In this document: piece after piece, positions 51,595 through 62,105 of the stretch
Layout: every line of letters starts with the position of its first letter
Numbering within the stretch: the first letter of the stretch is position 1
Assembly: GCA_021292165.1 (NCBI GenBank)
Contig: CM037878.1
Span: 11,276,857 to 11,340,856, forward strand
Source of the DNA: Shinisaurus crocodilurus
Lineage: Eukaryota; Chordata; Lepidosauria; Squamata; Shinisauridae
Direction: 5' to 3'
Length of the DNA: 64,000 bases
Position numbers and translations under genes: made by a program
The notes under the pieces: model-generated
What the model was told of the DNA's origin: nothing
Database searches by the model: none
The model's input: the letters and a program-made list of their open reading frames with translations, nothing else

Positions 51595-52015
51595 ATAATC
51601 ATAACTGATAGCCTCTCTCCCCATTAATTCGTCCAATCCCACTTTAAAGCCACTTGAGCTAGTGGCCATTGCCACATCTCGTGGCAGCAAATTCTATAAA
51701 TTAATCAGACATTGTATGAGGAAGGACTTCCTTCTGCCTGTCCTGAATCTACTGCCAATCAATTTCATTGGGTAAACTAATTCTAGTATTAAGGAGAAAA
51801 TTCTCTACGTGCACTTCCGCCATATCACTTTTTGTATTTTATAGACCTCTATCATGACTCCTTTCAACTGTTTTTTTCTAAACTAAAATATCCCAAGCAT
51901 TTTTACCTTTCTGCACAGAGAAGGTGCTCCAACTCTATATTTTGGCTGCCCTTTTCTATATCTTTTCCTGTTCTATAATAAACTTTTTGAGATAGGGCAA
52001 CCAGAACTGTATGCT
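51595..52015 (-). repeat. CR1/L2-type LINE 3' fragment
   Basis: CCAATCCCACTTTAAAGCCA, GAGGAAGGACTTCCTTCTGC and CTATCATGACTCCTTTCAAC match the minus-strand LINE 3' region, as at 43801-44760 but more diverged. Confidence 0.6.
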
Positions 52016-52792
52016 GCATTTCAAAATCAGCTGCAACACAGATGTGTATGACAGCCTGAACGTCACCTTGAACGTCAGCCTCGCCGGAACGTCACCTTGA
52101 AGTGGTGAGTGGTGAGTGGGCTTGCGTGTTCCGATGAATCCTGTGAGCAATGCCGTCGGGAGCTATGTACTCCCAGTAGGGTCACCCATGGCGGTAAGGT
52201 CCGGGGAGAGGAACCAGACAAAGAACGATCCAAAACATAAAGTCCTCAACGGCAGAACAGGCGGAAGATAATTAAACCTAAATTACAACGGCTGTGAAGG
52301 CGGATGAAGGCTGCAGCAGAGAATGGTTTTCCAATCGTCAGGGTAACCGTGCCATTGGATCTCTGCCGTACTCTGTCAAGTTTGTGTGGTGATTCGTTGT
52401 GCACCGATCTCCCCACATAAAACAGTTTCACGCACAGGCGTCTTCCAACCCAACCCATCCCAACCCAACCCAACCCAACCAAACAAAAACAAAAAAAGTC
52501 CCATGGCGACTGGCGAATGGCAACGGGGGCAGGACTGTGAATCTGGAAGCCCCTAGTCATGGACCAGCACATGGGCGGTGGATGCAGACTCAGTCGCCCT
52601 GTTCAAGGAACGAGGTAGTCGAGCAGCTCGGCAGCTGTATCCATGACTGAGCAGCCCTATTTAGGATCCACTCTGCTCACCCCGTATGGGGAGGGGGCTA
52701 GAAAAGGTGCCCTAAACATAGTCTACCTCTTTCTCCCCTGACTGGATTACCGCGTCCAGTGGGGTCACCATTTTAGCGGTCGAAAAAGACAT

Positions 52793-53167
52793 TTGAATTT
52801 TGGAACATGGAATATACGGACATTGCTGGATAACATAGATAGTGAACGCCCTGAGCGTAGGACTGCTATTATTGCAAGGGAGCTGAGACGGTTTAAGATT
52901 GACATAGCAGCACTTCAAGAAACTCGAAGGGCAGGAGAGGGACAGCTGAAAGAAGAAAAAGGAGGTTATACCTTCTTCTGGAAAGGACTACCTGAGCAGG
53001 ACCGACGAATACATGGTGTAGGCTTTGCCATCAAAAATGAACTAGTGAACTCTTTGTCAGAAGTTCCTACTGGCATTAACGAACGCCTGATAACTCTTCG
53101 ATTAAAGCTCGCCAATAACCAACAGGTAACTATTTTGAGCGCTTATGCACCAACATTAGATGCTGAT
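52793..53167 (+). pseudogene. LINE endonuclease, N-terminal half (cut by CR1)
   Basis: It encodes NFGTWNIRTLLDN, ALQETRRAGEGQL (catalytic E region), VGFAIKNELVNSL and VTILSAYAPTLDAD and stops at the CR1 junction. The first codon of the frame is TTG at 52793, so the original ATG may have mutated or lie upstream. Confidence 0.88.
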
Positions 53168-53256
53168 CATAGAATCATAGAATCATAGAAAAGTAGAGTT
53201 GGAAGGGGCCTACAAGGCCATCGAGTCCAACCCCCTGCTCAATGCAGGAATACAGG

Positions 53257-55278
53257 TCAAAGCATCTCTGACAGATGTCTGTCCAGCCGCACCTTGAATG
53301 CCTCCAGACTGGGAGAGCCCACCACCTCCCTCGGTAGTTGATTCCATTGTCTTATTGCTCTGACAGTCAGGAAATTTTTCCTGATGTTTAGGTGGAATCT
53401 AGGTTCCTGTAACTTGAGCCCATTATTCCGTGTCCTGCAAACTGGAATGAACGAGAAGAGATCTTTGCCCTCCTCTGTGTGACATCCCTTCAAATACTGG
53501 AAGAGTGCGATCATATCTCCCCTCAGTCTCCTCTTCTGAAGGCTAAACATGCCCAGTTCTTTCAGTCTCTCCTCATAGGGCCTTGTTTCCAGTCCCTTTA
53601 TCATCCTTGTTGCCCTCCTCTGAACCCTCTCCAGTTTGTCTATGTCCTTGTTAAAATGAGGTGCCCAGAACTGGACACAGTACTCAAGATGAGGCCTAAC
53701 CAGTGCCGAGTAAAGGGGAATTATCACTTCCCGCGATTTGGAAGCTATACTTCTATTAATACAGCCCAAAATTGCATTTGCCTTCTTTGCAGCCACGTCG
53801 CATTGCTGGCTCATATTCAGTTTGTGATCTACCACAATTCCAAGATCCTTCTCACTTGTAGTATTGTTGAGCCAAGTGTCCCCCATTCTGTAACTCTGCA
53901 TTTGGTTTCCTCTCCCTAGGTGCAGCACTTGGCATTTATCCCTGTTAAATTTCATTCTGTTGTTTTCGGCCCAGCGCTCCAGCCTATCGAGGTCACTTTG
54001 AATTTTGTTTCTGTCTTCCAGAGTATTAGCTGTTCCACCCAACTTTGTGTCATCTGCAAATTTGATAAGCATTCCCTGTACCTCCTCATCCAAGTCATTA
54101 ATAAAAATGTTGAAGAGCACCGGGCCCAGGACCGAGCCCTGTGGTACCCCGCTCGTTACCTCTCCCCAGTTTGAGAAGGAACCATTGATAAGCACTCTTT
54201 GAGTCCGATTCTGTAGCCAATTGTGGATCCACCTGATAGTTGTTCCATCTAGCCCACTCTTAGCTAGCTTACTAATCAGGATATCATGAGGCACTTTGTC
54301 GAAAGCTTTGCTGAAGTCCAGGTATATAATGTCCACAGCATTCCCACAGTCCACAAGGGAGGTTACCCGATCAAAAAATGAGATCAGATTAGTCTGACAG
54401 GATTTGTTCTTGACAAATCCATGCTGGCTTCTAGTAATCACTGCATTGTTTTCAAGGTGCTTGCAGACTGACTTCTTTATAATCTGCTCAAAAATCTTCC
54501 CGGGGATTGATGTCAGACTGACTGGCCTATAGTTCCCAGGTTCCTCCTTCTTGCCCTTTTTGAAGATGGGAACAACATTTGCCCTCCTCCAGTCGTCTGG
54601 CACTTCACCTGTCCTCCATGATTTCTCAAAGATAATAGACAGTGGTTCTGAGAGTTCTTCTGCCAGTTCCTTTATTACTCTAGGATGCAGCTCATCAGGC
54701 CCTGGAGATTTAAACTCGTTCAGAGTAATCAGGTGCTCCTTGACCATTTGCCTATCAATCTCAAGCTGCAATTCTGCCCCTTCAGTCTGCATTTCAGGTT
54801 TGCCAGGGGGGTCATAGACCTTCTTTTGGGAGAAGACCGAGCCGAAGTAGGAATTGAACACTTCTGCCTTTTCTTTGTCTTCTGTTAACAATTTGCCATC
54901 CTCATTGCGTAGTTGAACCACCAGTTCTTTCTTCTGTCTTTTACTGTGCATGTATCTGAAGAAAGCTTTTTTGTTGCTTTTAGCATTCCTCGCTAACCTT
55001 AGCTCATTCTCAGCTTTAGCCTTCCTGACACTATTCCTGCAGTTCTGTGCTACCTGCCTGTACTCTTCCCCTGTAGCCTGTCCTTCCTTCCACTTCCTAT
55101 ACGTGTCCTTTTTTGTTTTCAGGTCATCTTTGAGTTTATTGTGAAGCCACATTGGCTTCTTCTGTTGCCCTCTGCCTTTTTTCCTTGTGGGAATTGTTTG
55201 CAATTGTGCCTTTAAAATTTCCTTTTTAAAAACTCCCACCCCTCCTGGGCTCCCTTTCTTGTGAGAGTCCTTTGCCAT
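53257..55278 (-). CDS. CR1 ORF2, reverse transcriptase part
   Basis: The 673-codon open frame holds KSPGPDELHPRVIKE-type finger motifs (seen as FKSPGPDELHPRVIKELAEE), NYRPVSLTSIPGKIFEQIIK, IYLDFSKAFDKVPHDILISK, GVPQGSVLGPVLFNIFINDL and the catalytic FADDTKLGG. It ends with the CR1 C-terminal block (NMSQQCDVAAKKANAILGCI, FHLNIRKNFLTVRAIRQWNQ). The real junction with the endonuclease is near 55225, so the apparent ATG at 55278 is not the natural start. No stops are present, which indicates a young copy. Confidence 0.92.
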   Translation of the reverse strand: MAKDSHKKGSPGGVGVFKKEILKAQLQTIPTRKKGRGQQKKPMWLHNKLKDDLKTKKDTYRKWKEGQATGEEYRQVAQNCRNSVRKAKAENELRLARNAKSNKKAFFRYMHSKRQKKELVVQLRNEDGKLLTEDKEKAEVFNSYFGSVFSQKKVYDPPGKPEMQTEGAELQLEIDRQMVKEHLITLNEFKSPGPDELHPRVIKELAEELSEPLSIIFEKSWRTGEVPDDWRRANVVPIFKKGKKEEPGNYRPVSLTSIPGKIFEQIIKKSVCKHLENNAVITRSQHGFVKNKSCQTNLISFFDRVTSLVDCGNAVDIIYLDFSKAFDKVPHDILISKLAKSGLDGTTIRWIHNWLQNRTQRVLINGSFSNWGEVTSGVPQGSVLGPVLFNIFINDLDEEVQGMLIKFADDTKLGGTANTLEDRNKIQSDLDRLERWAENNRMKFNRDKCQVLHLGRGNQMQSYRMGDTWLNNTTSEKDLGIVVDHKLNMSQQCDVAAKKANAILGCINRSIASKSREVIIPLYSALVRPHLEYCVQFWAPHFNKDIDKLERVQRRATRMIKGLETRPYEERLKELGMFSLQKRRLRGDMIALFQYLKGCHTEEGKDLFSFIPVCRTRNNGLKLQEPRFHLNIRKNFLTVRAIRQWNQLPREVVGSPSLEAFKVRLDRHLSEML

Positions 55279-56126
55279 GGGATCTTACTAATCATTGTTC
55301 TGAGTTTGTTAAAATTGGCTTTCCTAAAATCCAGGGTACGTGTTTGGCTACACTCAGCTTTTGCTTCTGTTAGAATCAAGAACTCAAGTATAACATGGTC
55401 ACTTTCCCCCAGAGTTCCCGAAACTGCCACTTTATCCACTAACTCGTCTCTGTTGGTTAGAATCAGGTCAAGGATAGCCGATCCTCTAGTTCCTTCCTCC
55501 ACTTTCTGTAGGAGGAAGTTATCAGCAGCACAGCTCAGGAATTTCTTGGAGGGGCCATGTTTGGCTGAATAAGTCTCCCAACAGATATCAGGGAAATTGA
55601 AGTCTCCCATTACTACCACATCGTGCCTCCTTGAAACACTGGCAATTTGTTTTTCAAAAGTTCCATCCTCGTCTTCTCCTTGATTGGGTGGTCGGTAGTA
55701 GACTCCAACCGCCATGTTCGCTTTATTCTTTGCCCCCCTTATTTTAACCCAGATGCTCTCAATGGGGCTGCCAAGCTCCTCTTCCTGTATCTCTGTGCAG
55801 AGATACGTATTTTTAACATACAGTGCAACTCCACCTCCCTTTCTGTTGCTTCTGTTCCTTTTGAACAAGTTATACCCTTCAATTGCTGTATTCCAGTCAT
55901 GGGAGTCATCCCACCAGGTTTCAGTTATCCCTATCAAGTCGTACTTGCCCTCATGTATCAAGAGTTCAAGTTCGTCTTGTTTGTTGCCCATACTCTGGGC
56001 ATTAGTATAGAGACATTGAAGACTATGTGCTTTACAGTCCGACTTTCCCCCTACATTTTGTGGTAGACTATCAATGGGCACCGCTGGAGCTGTTCTCTCC
56101 ATTGTGGCAAAGAGGCCTTCTTCCAT
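55230..56126 (-). CDS. CR1 ORF2, endonuclease part
   Basis: The APE-type endonuclease shows YTNAQSMGNKQDELELLI, LIGITETWWDDSHDWN (catalytic E), GGGVALYVKNTYLC, VVVMGDFNFPDICWE (catalytic D and N), LDLILTNRDELVDKV and the terminal GESDHVILEF. The frame runs on until a single-base frameshift in a TTTTTAAAAA run near 55225, after which coding continues in the frame of the reverse transcriptase. Confidence 0.9.
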
Positions 56127-56164
56127 TGGTACCCCCGAGTTTATGTCTCCCTCCCCTGTTGGAT

Positions 56165-56694
56165 TCAGTTTAAAGCCCTCCTGATTAAGTTCCTCATGCT
56201 GTGTCCAAACACATTCTTCCCAGTCCTTGTGAGGTGCAACCCATCCTTTGCCAGCAGTCCATCTTCCAGGAAGTGTAGCCCGTGGTCCCAGAATCCAAAT
56301 CCCTCACGTCGGCTCCACCTTCGTAGCCAGTCATTCACTCGGAGTATTTTTCCTTCCCTTTCTATGCCTCTTCCAAGTACTGGAAGGATGGATGAGAAAA
56401 CTATCTGGGCCCCGAAGTTCTTGAGTTCCCTTCCCAGCTCTTCAAAGTCTGCCGTGATTTCTTTGTAACTCCGCTTGGCAGTATCATTTGTACCCACGTG
56501 GAAGAGAAGAAAGGGGTATGTGTCGGTGGGCTGCATGAGCCTCGGCAGCTGCTCTGTCACATCCTTAATCCGTGCCCCAGGGAGACAGCACACCTGGCGA
56601 GTCCATGGGTCTTCGCGACATACTTTGGCTTCGATCCCCCGCAGGAGGGAGTCTCCCACTACGAGTACTCTTCTCTTCCTCTTGCTGTAGGCCT
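56165..56694 (-). pseudogene. CR1 ORF1, C-terminal esterase domain (5' truncated)
   Basis: It encodes GDSLLRGIEAKVCRED, FHVGTNDTAKRSYKEI and KDGLHLTRTGKNVFG, the GDSL serine, GxND and DxxH motifs of an SGNH-type esterase as found in CR1 ORF1. The frame runs open into the 5' truncation point, so the N-terminal part is absent. Confidence 0.85.
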
Positions 56695-57610
56695 TGATGA
56701 CATCAAGGAAAGTTTTTATAGCCAGTTGGACACTCTCCTGTCAGAGATACCTAAGGAGGATAAAATTATCCTCCTGGGCGATTTTAACGCAAGAGTCGGG
56801 CGTGACTTTGATTTATGGCCAGAAACTATTGGAAAAGACGGAGTTGGTAATAGCAACCCGAACGGACTCTTACTTTTGTCTATATGTGCAGAGCATAAAC
56901 TCACTATCACAAACACGCTCTTTCGACAAAAGAATAAATTTAAAACATCATGGCAGCACCCACGGTCAAAGCACTGGCATCTTCTGGATTATGTAATTGT
57001 CCGTGTTAGAGATCGCCGCGATGTACTTCTTACTAGGGCCATGGTGAGTGCCGACGACTGCTGGACAGACCACCGACTAATCCGGTCCACAATGGTTATC
57101 AACATTGCTCCCCAACGTAGGCTTCAAGGAAGGAAACCAAGGCGTAAAATGAACATCCAAGTCCTTCAAGATCCTATTAAGCAAACTCGTCTTCAATCAC
57201 TTCTTAAGGAACATCTACCTACGGAACCTCCTGACAACATTGAGGACCATTGGTCTAAGCTGAAAACCTCCATTACTGCAGCTTGTGAACAAACTATTGG
57301 ATATGAAACTAAGAAACATCAGGATTGGTTTGATGAAAATGACAATGAGATTAAACATATAATTGACCAAAAAAGGAAAGCCTTCCAAATATGGCAAAAT
57401 GATATTAACTGCGCTGCCAAGAAAAAAACCTACGCTAGCGCAAAGGCTGAGGTCCAAAGAAGAACAAGAGAACTTAAGAACGCTTGGTGGAAAAAGAAAG
57501 CTGAAGAAATTCAACAACTTGCAGAATCTTTAAGGCCACAAGGGCCATTTATGGACCAAAAACCTATGGTACAAACCCTTTACAATCAAAAGATGGCACC
57601 AAACTCTTAA
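56695..57610 (+). pseudogene. LINE endonuclease, C-terminal half, and spacer
   Basis: The frame resumes after CR1 with DDIKESFYSQLDTLLSEI, LLGDFNARVGRDFDLWPE (catalytic D and N), KHWHLLDYVIVR and WTDHRLIRSTM. A frameshift near 57520 moves the remaining coding sequence to another frame. Confidence 0.88.
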
Positions 57611-59487
57611 AAGACAAAGAGTCTATTGCACTGCGTTGGAAAGAGCATTATTATGACCTTTTAAATCGTAAATCTAAGGTGGATAATGAGATTTTTTCGC
57701 AAATCCCGCAAAAACAAATTAAAGAGGAACTTGCAATACTCCCCACTTTGGATGAAGTAAAAAAAGCCATTAATCAAATGAAGAACAACAAAGCTAGTGG
57801 ACCAGATGGGATTCCTGCTGAAATCTTTAAAGAAGGGGGCCCCGAACTTGTACAACATCTTCATAAACTCATCGAAAAAATCTGGATAAGAGAAGAGATC
57901 CCAGAAGACTTCAGGGATGCCATAATTATCAGCCTCTTTAAGAAGGGTGATAGAACAGACTGTGGAAACTATCGGGGCATTTCTCTCTTAGCAACCGCAG
58001 GTAAAATATTTGCTAGGATTCTCGCAAACCGTCTTCTATCTATTTCAGAAGAGATCCTCCCTGAAACTCAATATGGTTTCCGCCCCTCTAGAGGGACAGT
58101 AGACATGATTTTTACTGCACGTCAGCTCCAAGAAAAATGCCGGGAGCAAAATCAACCCCTTTATATGGCATTTATTGATTTGGCTAAGGCCTTTGATACT
58201 GTAGATCGTACAGCTCTCTGGACTATCCTTATGAAAATTGGATGCCCCAATAAATTTGTGAATATCTTGCGACTTCTCCATGACAACATGACGGCAACAG
58301 TTTTGGACAACAACGGCTCTCATGGTGCTCCATTTAAAGTGGGATCAGGTGTTAAACAGGGATGTGTTATCGCCCCAACATTATTTGCCATTTTCATCGC
58401 CATGGTTTTACATCTTGTCAAGGGGAAACTTCCCACCGGTGTGGGAATTATATATCGAACAGATGGAAAGCTTTTTAATCTCAGCAGGCTGAAAGCAAAA
58501 AGTAAGGTAATTACAACCTCCGTTGTGGAACTTCAGTATGCTGATGATAATGTGGTCTCTGCACATTCAGAGGATGATCTCCAAACTATCCTAAATGCTT
58601 TTGCAGAAGCATACGAAAAACTTGGTCTCTCACTTAACATCAAAAAAACCAAAGTGCTTCATCAGCAAGTGCAAGCCAATCCTTTGGTGATGCCATCTAT
58701 CCAGCTTGGCGGGACAATACTGGAAAATGTCGATCATTTTCCCTATCTTGGCAGCTATCTTTCTGTTACAGCTAACATCGACAGTGAAATCCAGCATCGT
58801 CTGAGCTCCGCAAGTGCCGCATTTTCTCGAATGAAACATAGAGTGTTCGAGGATCGGGATATTTGTAAGAAGACCAAAACACTGGTTTATGAAGCCATTG
58901 TATTACCAACTTTATTGTATGCCTGCGAAACATGGACTATCTATAAACGTCACTTCCACCTCCTTGAAAGGTTTCATCAACGTTGCCTCCGGAAAATCCT
59001 GCAAATTACTTGGGAAGATAGGCGAACAAATGTCAGTGTACTGGAAGAAGCAAAGACTACTAGCATTGAAAAAATGATCCTTCAACGCCAACTTCAGTGG
59101 ACCGGTCATGTTGTTCGAATGCCTGACTGCCGTCTCCCAAAGCAGTTATTTTACTCCCAACTCAAGGATGGAAAGCGGAATATCGGTGGTCAATATAAGA
59201 GGTTTAAAGATGTTCATAAGGCTAATCTAAAAAAATGCAATATAAACATCGAAAACTGGGAAGCTCTGGCCCATGAACGATCTAAATGGAGGTTGGCCTT
59301 TCACAAAGGTTCCATGGACTTTGAAGAAGCCCGAGTGCAAGGTGAAAGGGAGAAACGTGCTAAGCGAAAAGCACGTCAAATGAATCCTTTACAGGACCAT
59401 CTTCTATCTGGTAACCTGTGTCCTCACTGTGGGAAGCTGTGTGGATCTAGAATTGGCCTCCACAGTCACTTACGGACCCATCGCTAG
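57525..59487 (+). pseudogene. LINE reverse transcriptase with C2H2 tail
   Basis: From 57679 a 602-codon open frame holds NNKASGPDGIPAEIFKEGGP, NYRGISLLATAGKIFARIL, AFIDLAKAFDTVDRTALW, GVKQGCVIAPTLFAIF and the catalytic LQYADDNVVSA. The maturase-like tail LLERFHQRCLRKILQITW follows, and then the zinc finger CPHCGKLCGSRIGLHSHLRT H. The RT frame itself is uninterrupted. It is classed as a pseudogene only because the upstream endonuclease is broken. Confidence 0.9.
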
Positions 59488-59579
59488 AGTCTACACAATC
59501 TTCTTTAGAATTTCCTCCTTTTATCCCGGAAGACAATCTTACTCGGTCACGAGTGATCGCCTGATGATGACTAGCCATT

Positions 59580-61260
59580 TTATTTTTTATTGCTTTTCTA
59601 ATAACCTCTATCATTTGCTTCCCCCCATTCCTAGGCATGTTGCTGCACACCGAACTGCAGATTCATTTTGCTATCCATAATAACCTCAAGTCTTTCCAAA
59701 GAGCAAGACTGATTTCCTGTCTTATTTCAGGCAAGTAAATGCTACCAGTGAATCACTCTGAACACAGAGAATATCAAGTGTGGGAGAAGCAACTGTCATG
59801 GTTCAGTGTTTGTTCCCAGCACGACAATCAGTCTAGTTCAGCCCCTCTGACAAAAGACCAGAATGTTCAGGATAGAAGAGATGGAATTAGATTTTCAGTC
59901 TCACCAAATGAATGGTTTCCATCAGCACCTCCTACTTCAATCCATGTTAAATGGCTCAGAGCAGAAGAGTTTACCTCTCTGATCTACAGCTCCCTTGATT
60001 TTCATGAAACTAATCTGCATTTCATATTCATACAAAAGCTTACATGATTTTGCATTATAAAAATACAATGTCCTACAAAGCTTTTCTGAAAATGGACCTC
60101 TTTTCCTGCCACGTGTACTTTCCATTTTACAACTGATTTCCTGAACACAATGAGGCCTGCTCTACCCTTGAGCAAGCAGCTCCTATTAATGGCTCCACTA
60201 TGCCCAGCCCTTCCTGCTGCCTTGCCCAAAGAGGGATGATGAGCATGCAGGTAGAGCACTGCAGGGGGAGAGAGCAGGGAAGCAATCTGATACAGTGGCA
60301 ACCATCACTTGCCTGAACCTTGCTGAGAAACAAAGGTTGCAAGAAGCAGCTGCTGCCTCCCCTCTCACCCCCCCCCCCTCTGGGCGCCACAGCAGGGAGG
60401 ATTTGGCTCACTGGGCAGAACCCTCACCACTGTGTTGCATAGAGGGAGCATTCAGGTGACCAAGTGATGAGTTGGCTGATCCTTCCATAACCAACCGGGT
60501 AAGCTGCAGTGACTGCCCAGAGAGCGCGGATGAGTGAGTAGGCAGAGGCAGCTATTCATGCTCTCTCTAGGCACTATCACAGGTCCAACTCTATGATCTA
60601 TGAATCCATCTTTCTGTAGTCCCTAGAGAAGGAGAGCAAGATAGAGGAGGTAGGAACACCCACTGCCTTCTCCTGTTTGCACACTTCCCTGCCCACCCCC
60701 AGAAGCGTGCCATGGGGGGGGGGGGAGCAGAGGCTGCTTCTTGCAGGAACTGCTACCTTCACATAATCACTCAGCTTTTCCTTCTCTTGGCAGGAAGGAT
60801 TAGGCAAGTAGGAAGGATTAGGTAGCCTAATTAGGCAATTAGGCTACCAAGTGATGGCAGCCATTCCTTTGAATTGCTCGCCTGCCCTCTCCCTCTGGAA
60901 TGCTCCATCTGCTTGTGCATCCTATCTCTCTGGGCAGGAGGAATTGGACTTGGCAATCCAGAGGTAGTGAGCAAAAAGCGAAAAGGTGGTTACTCCGAGA
61001 AGCAGCCACTACCTTTGCCAACTGCTCTCCCTGAGTGGTGTGGAGGATAGGGCTAGTTGGGCCTAATCCCACCACACCACCCAGAAGGAGAGCAGGTGAA
61101 TGAGTGAGAACATAAGGCAGCCTCTCCTTCCGTGACCTATCCCCTATGCTGCACTGCCAAACTAGAAAGGGTGAGCAGAGGCAGTTCTAGGTAGAACTGT
61201 GGACCCAACACTTCCTGCCATGGAGTCCAGAGAAGATGACCATGAGAGGAGGTAGCAGCA
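59580..61260. other. Non-coding sequence without recognised features
   Basis: There are short C- and G-runs (60369-60379, 60715-60724) and no recognisable exon or repeat family. Small open frames here show no familiar domain. Confidence 0.4.
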
Positions 61261-61266
61261 GCCAGT

Positions 61267-61435
61267 GCAGGGGGTGGGCAACCTCAAGGGGAGAGGTGAT
61301 GACATCAGGGGTCAGAGGCCTCCCCCTACCATGACATCACCCGGCCCCACCCATTTTTCTTTTCCCAGCTATGTGCCACTCGTCCTCCCATCTCCATTCG
61401 TAACCTAAGAAAGAACATTAAGAATGTTTTAAGTT
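61267..61435. repeat. 169-bp direct repeat, copy A
   Basis: It starts GCAGGGGGTGGGCAACCTC and is identical base for base to 61701-61869, 434 bp away. The start resembles a hAT end (CAGGGG...GGGCAACCT). Confidence 0.95.
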
Positions 61436-61700
61436 CCTTGTTTTTAATTCTCTTCCTTGAATGCTTCGCTATTCACCCCAGAAGTGGAAGAACTCAGAGG
61501 TGATGGCATGGGGGGGCGGGTCTCTCTCTCTTGCTTTTTTCCATCCTCTGCTGCTGAGTAGGGAAAAGGAGGCGTGATTGCTATTTATTGCTTGATTAAC
61601 TGTCCTCACTAATGAGCTGCTTTTTGTCAAAATACAAGTGGCACTGTCAAGCACCCTTTTTCAAGTACAAACTGAATGTCATGTGCAGTTAAGCCCTAAG

Positions 61701-61869
61701 GCAGGGGGTGGGCAACCTCAAGGGGAGAGGTGATGACATCAGGGGTCAGAGGCCTCCCCCTACCATGACATCACCCGGCCCCACCCATTTTTCTTTTCCC
61801 AGCTATGTGCCACTCGTCCTCCCATCTCCATTCGTAACCTAAGAAAGAACATTAAGAATGTTTTAAGTT
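61701..61869. repeat. 169-bp direct repeat, copy B
   Basis: This is an exact duplicate of 61267-61435. The 265-bp spacer (61436-61700) is not repeated. Confidence 0.95.
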
Positions 61870-61918
61870 TCATTTCAGAATAAACTGAATAAAAGCATCT
61901 GTCTAGTTAATTCTGCAG

Positions 61919-62105
61919 ACATTTATTCATCTTATGCAGAATTTTGAATTTGAGTTCCTAGAAGTATCTGTTTTCAAGACAACTGAAGCATTGCCCATAG
62001 AAACAGATGAGGCACAAAGAAGCATTGAAAAGTTTCTTATGACTGGTTCCCTAGAACAGATCCAAACTAAGATTCCAGAATTCTTGTTGAAGCTAAGAGG
62101 CCAGG
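61919..62105 (+). other. Orphan exon-like open segment, function unknown
   Basis: After a TTCTGCAG acceptor-like site, an open frame reads TFIHLMQNFEFEFLEVSVFK, ALPIETDEAQRSIEKFLMTG and KIPEFLLKLRGQ and is followed by CAG|GTTTGC. It looks protein-like in composition, but I do not recognise it. It may be chance or a pseudogene fragment. Confidence 0.2.

Larger units (their letters stand above)
53168..56694 (-). mobile_element. CR1 LINE, 5'-truncated, otherwise nearly intact
   Basis: The 3,527-bp CR1 lies in reverse orientation inside the plus-strand LINE. The 3' end has the CR1-type tail (TTCTATGA)n at 53168-53190. TGAT occurs at both junctions (53164-53167 and 56695-56698). It retains the C-terminal esterase part of ORF1 and all of ORF2, with one frameshift. 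Confidence 0.93.
52060..59575 (+). mobile_element. Near full-length non-LTR retrotransposon, split by a CR1 insertion
   Basis: About 700 bp of 5' UTR precede a single long ORF with an APE-type endonuclease, a reverse transcriptase and a C-terminal C2H2 zinc finger. The CR1 at 53168-56694 splits the endonuclease. The 3' end is CGGTCACGAGTGATCGCC and (TGA)n. The proteins belong to a family often mis-annotated as craniofacial development protein 2-like. I suspect an RTE-like clade but cannot prove it. One further frameshift lies near 57520. Confidence 0.85.

Noticed and set aside
53479..56468. Plus-strand open frames opposite the CR1 ORFs
   Set aside because: They are antisense shadows of an intact CR1 ORF2 and carry no recognisable domain.
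59739..60411. Small open frames on both strands as possible exons
   Set aside because: There is no recognised domain, no convincing splice signals and no codon pattern distinct from the surroundings.
61267..61869. Short LTR retrotransposon bounded by the 169-bp direct repeats
   Set aside because: The spacer is only 265 bp, there is no TG...CA terminal pair and no target duplication.
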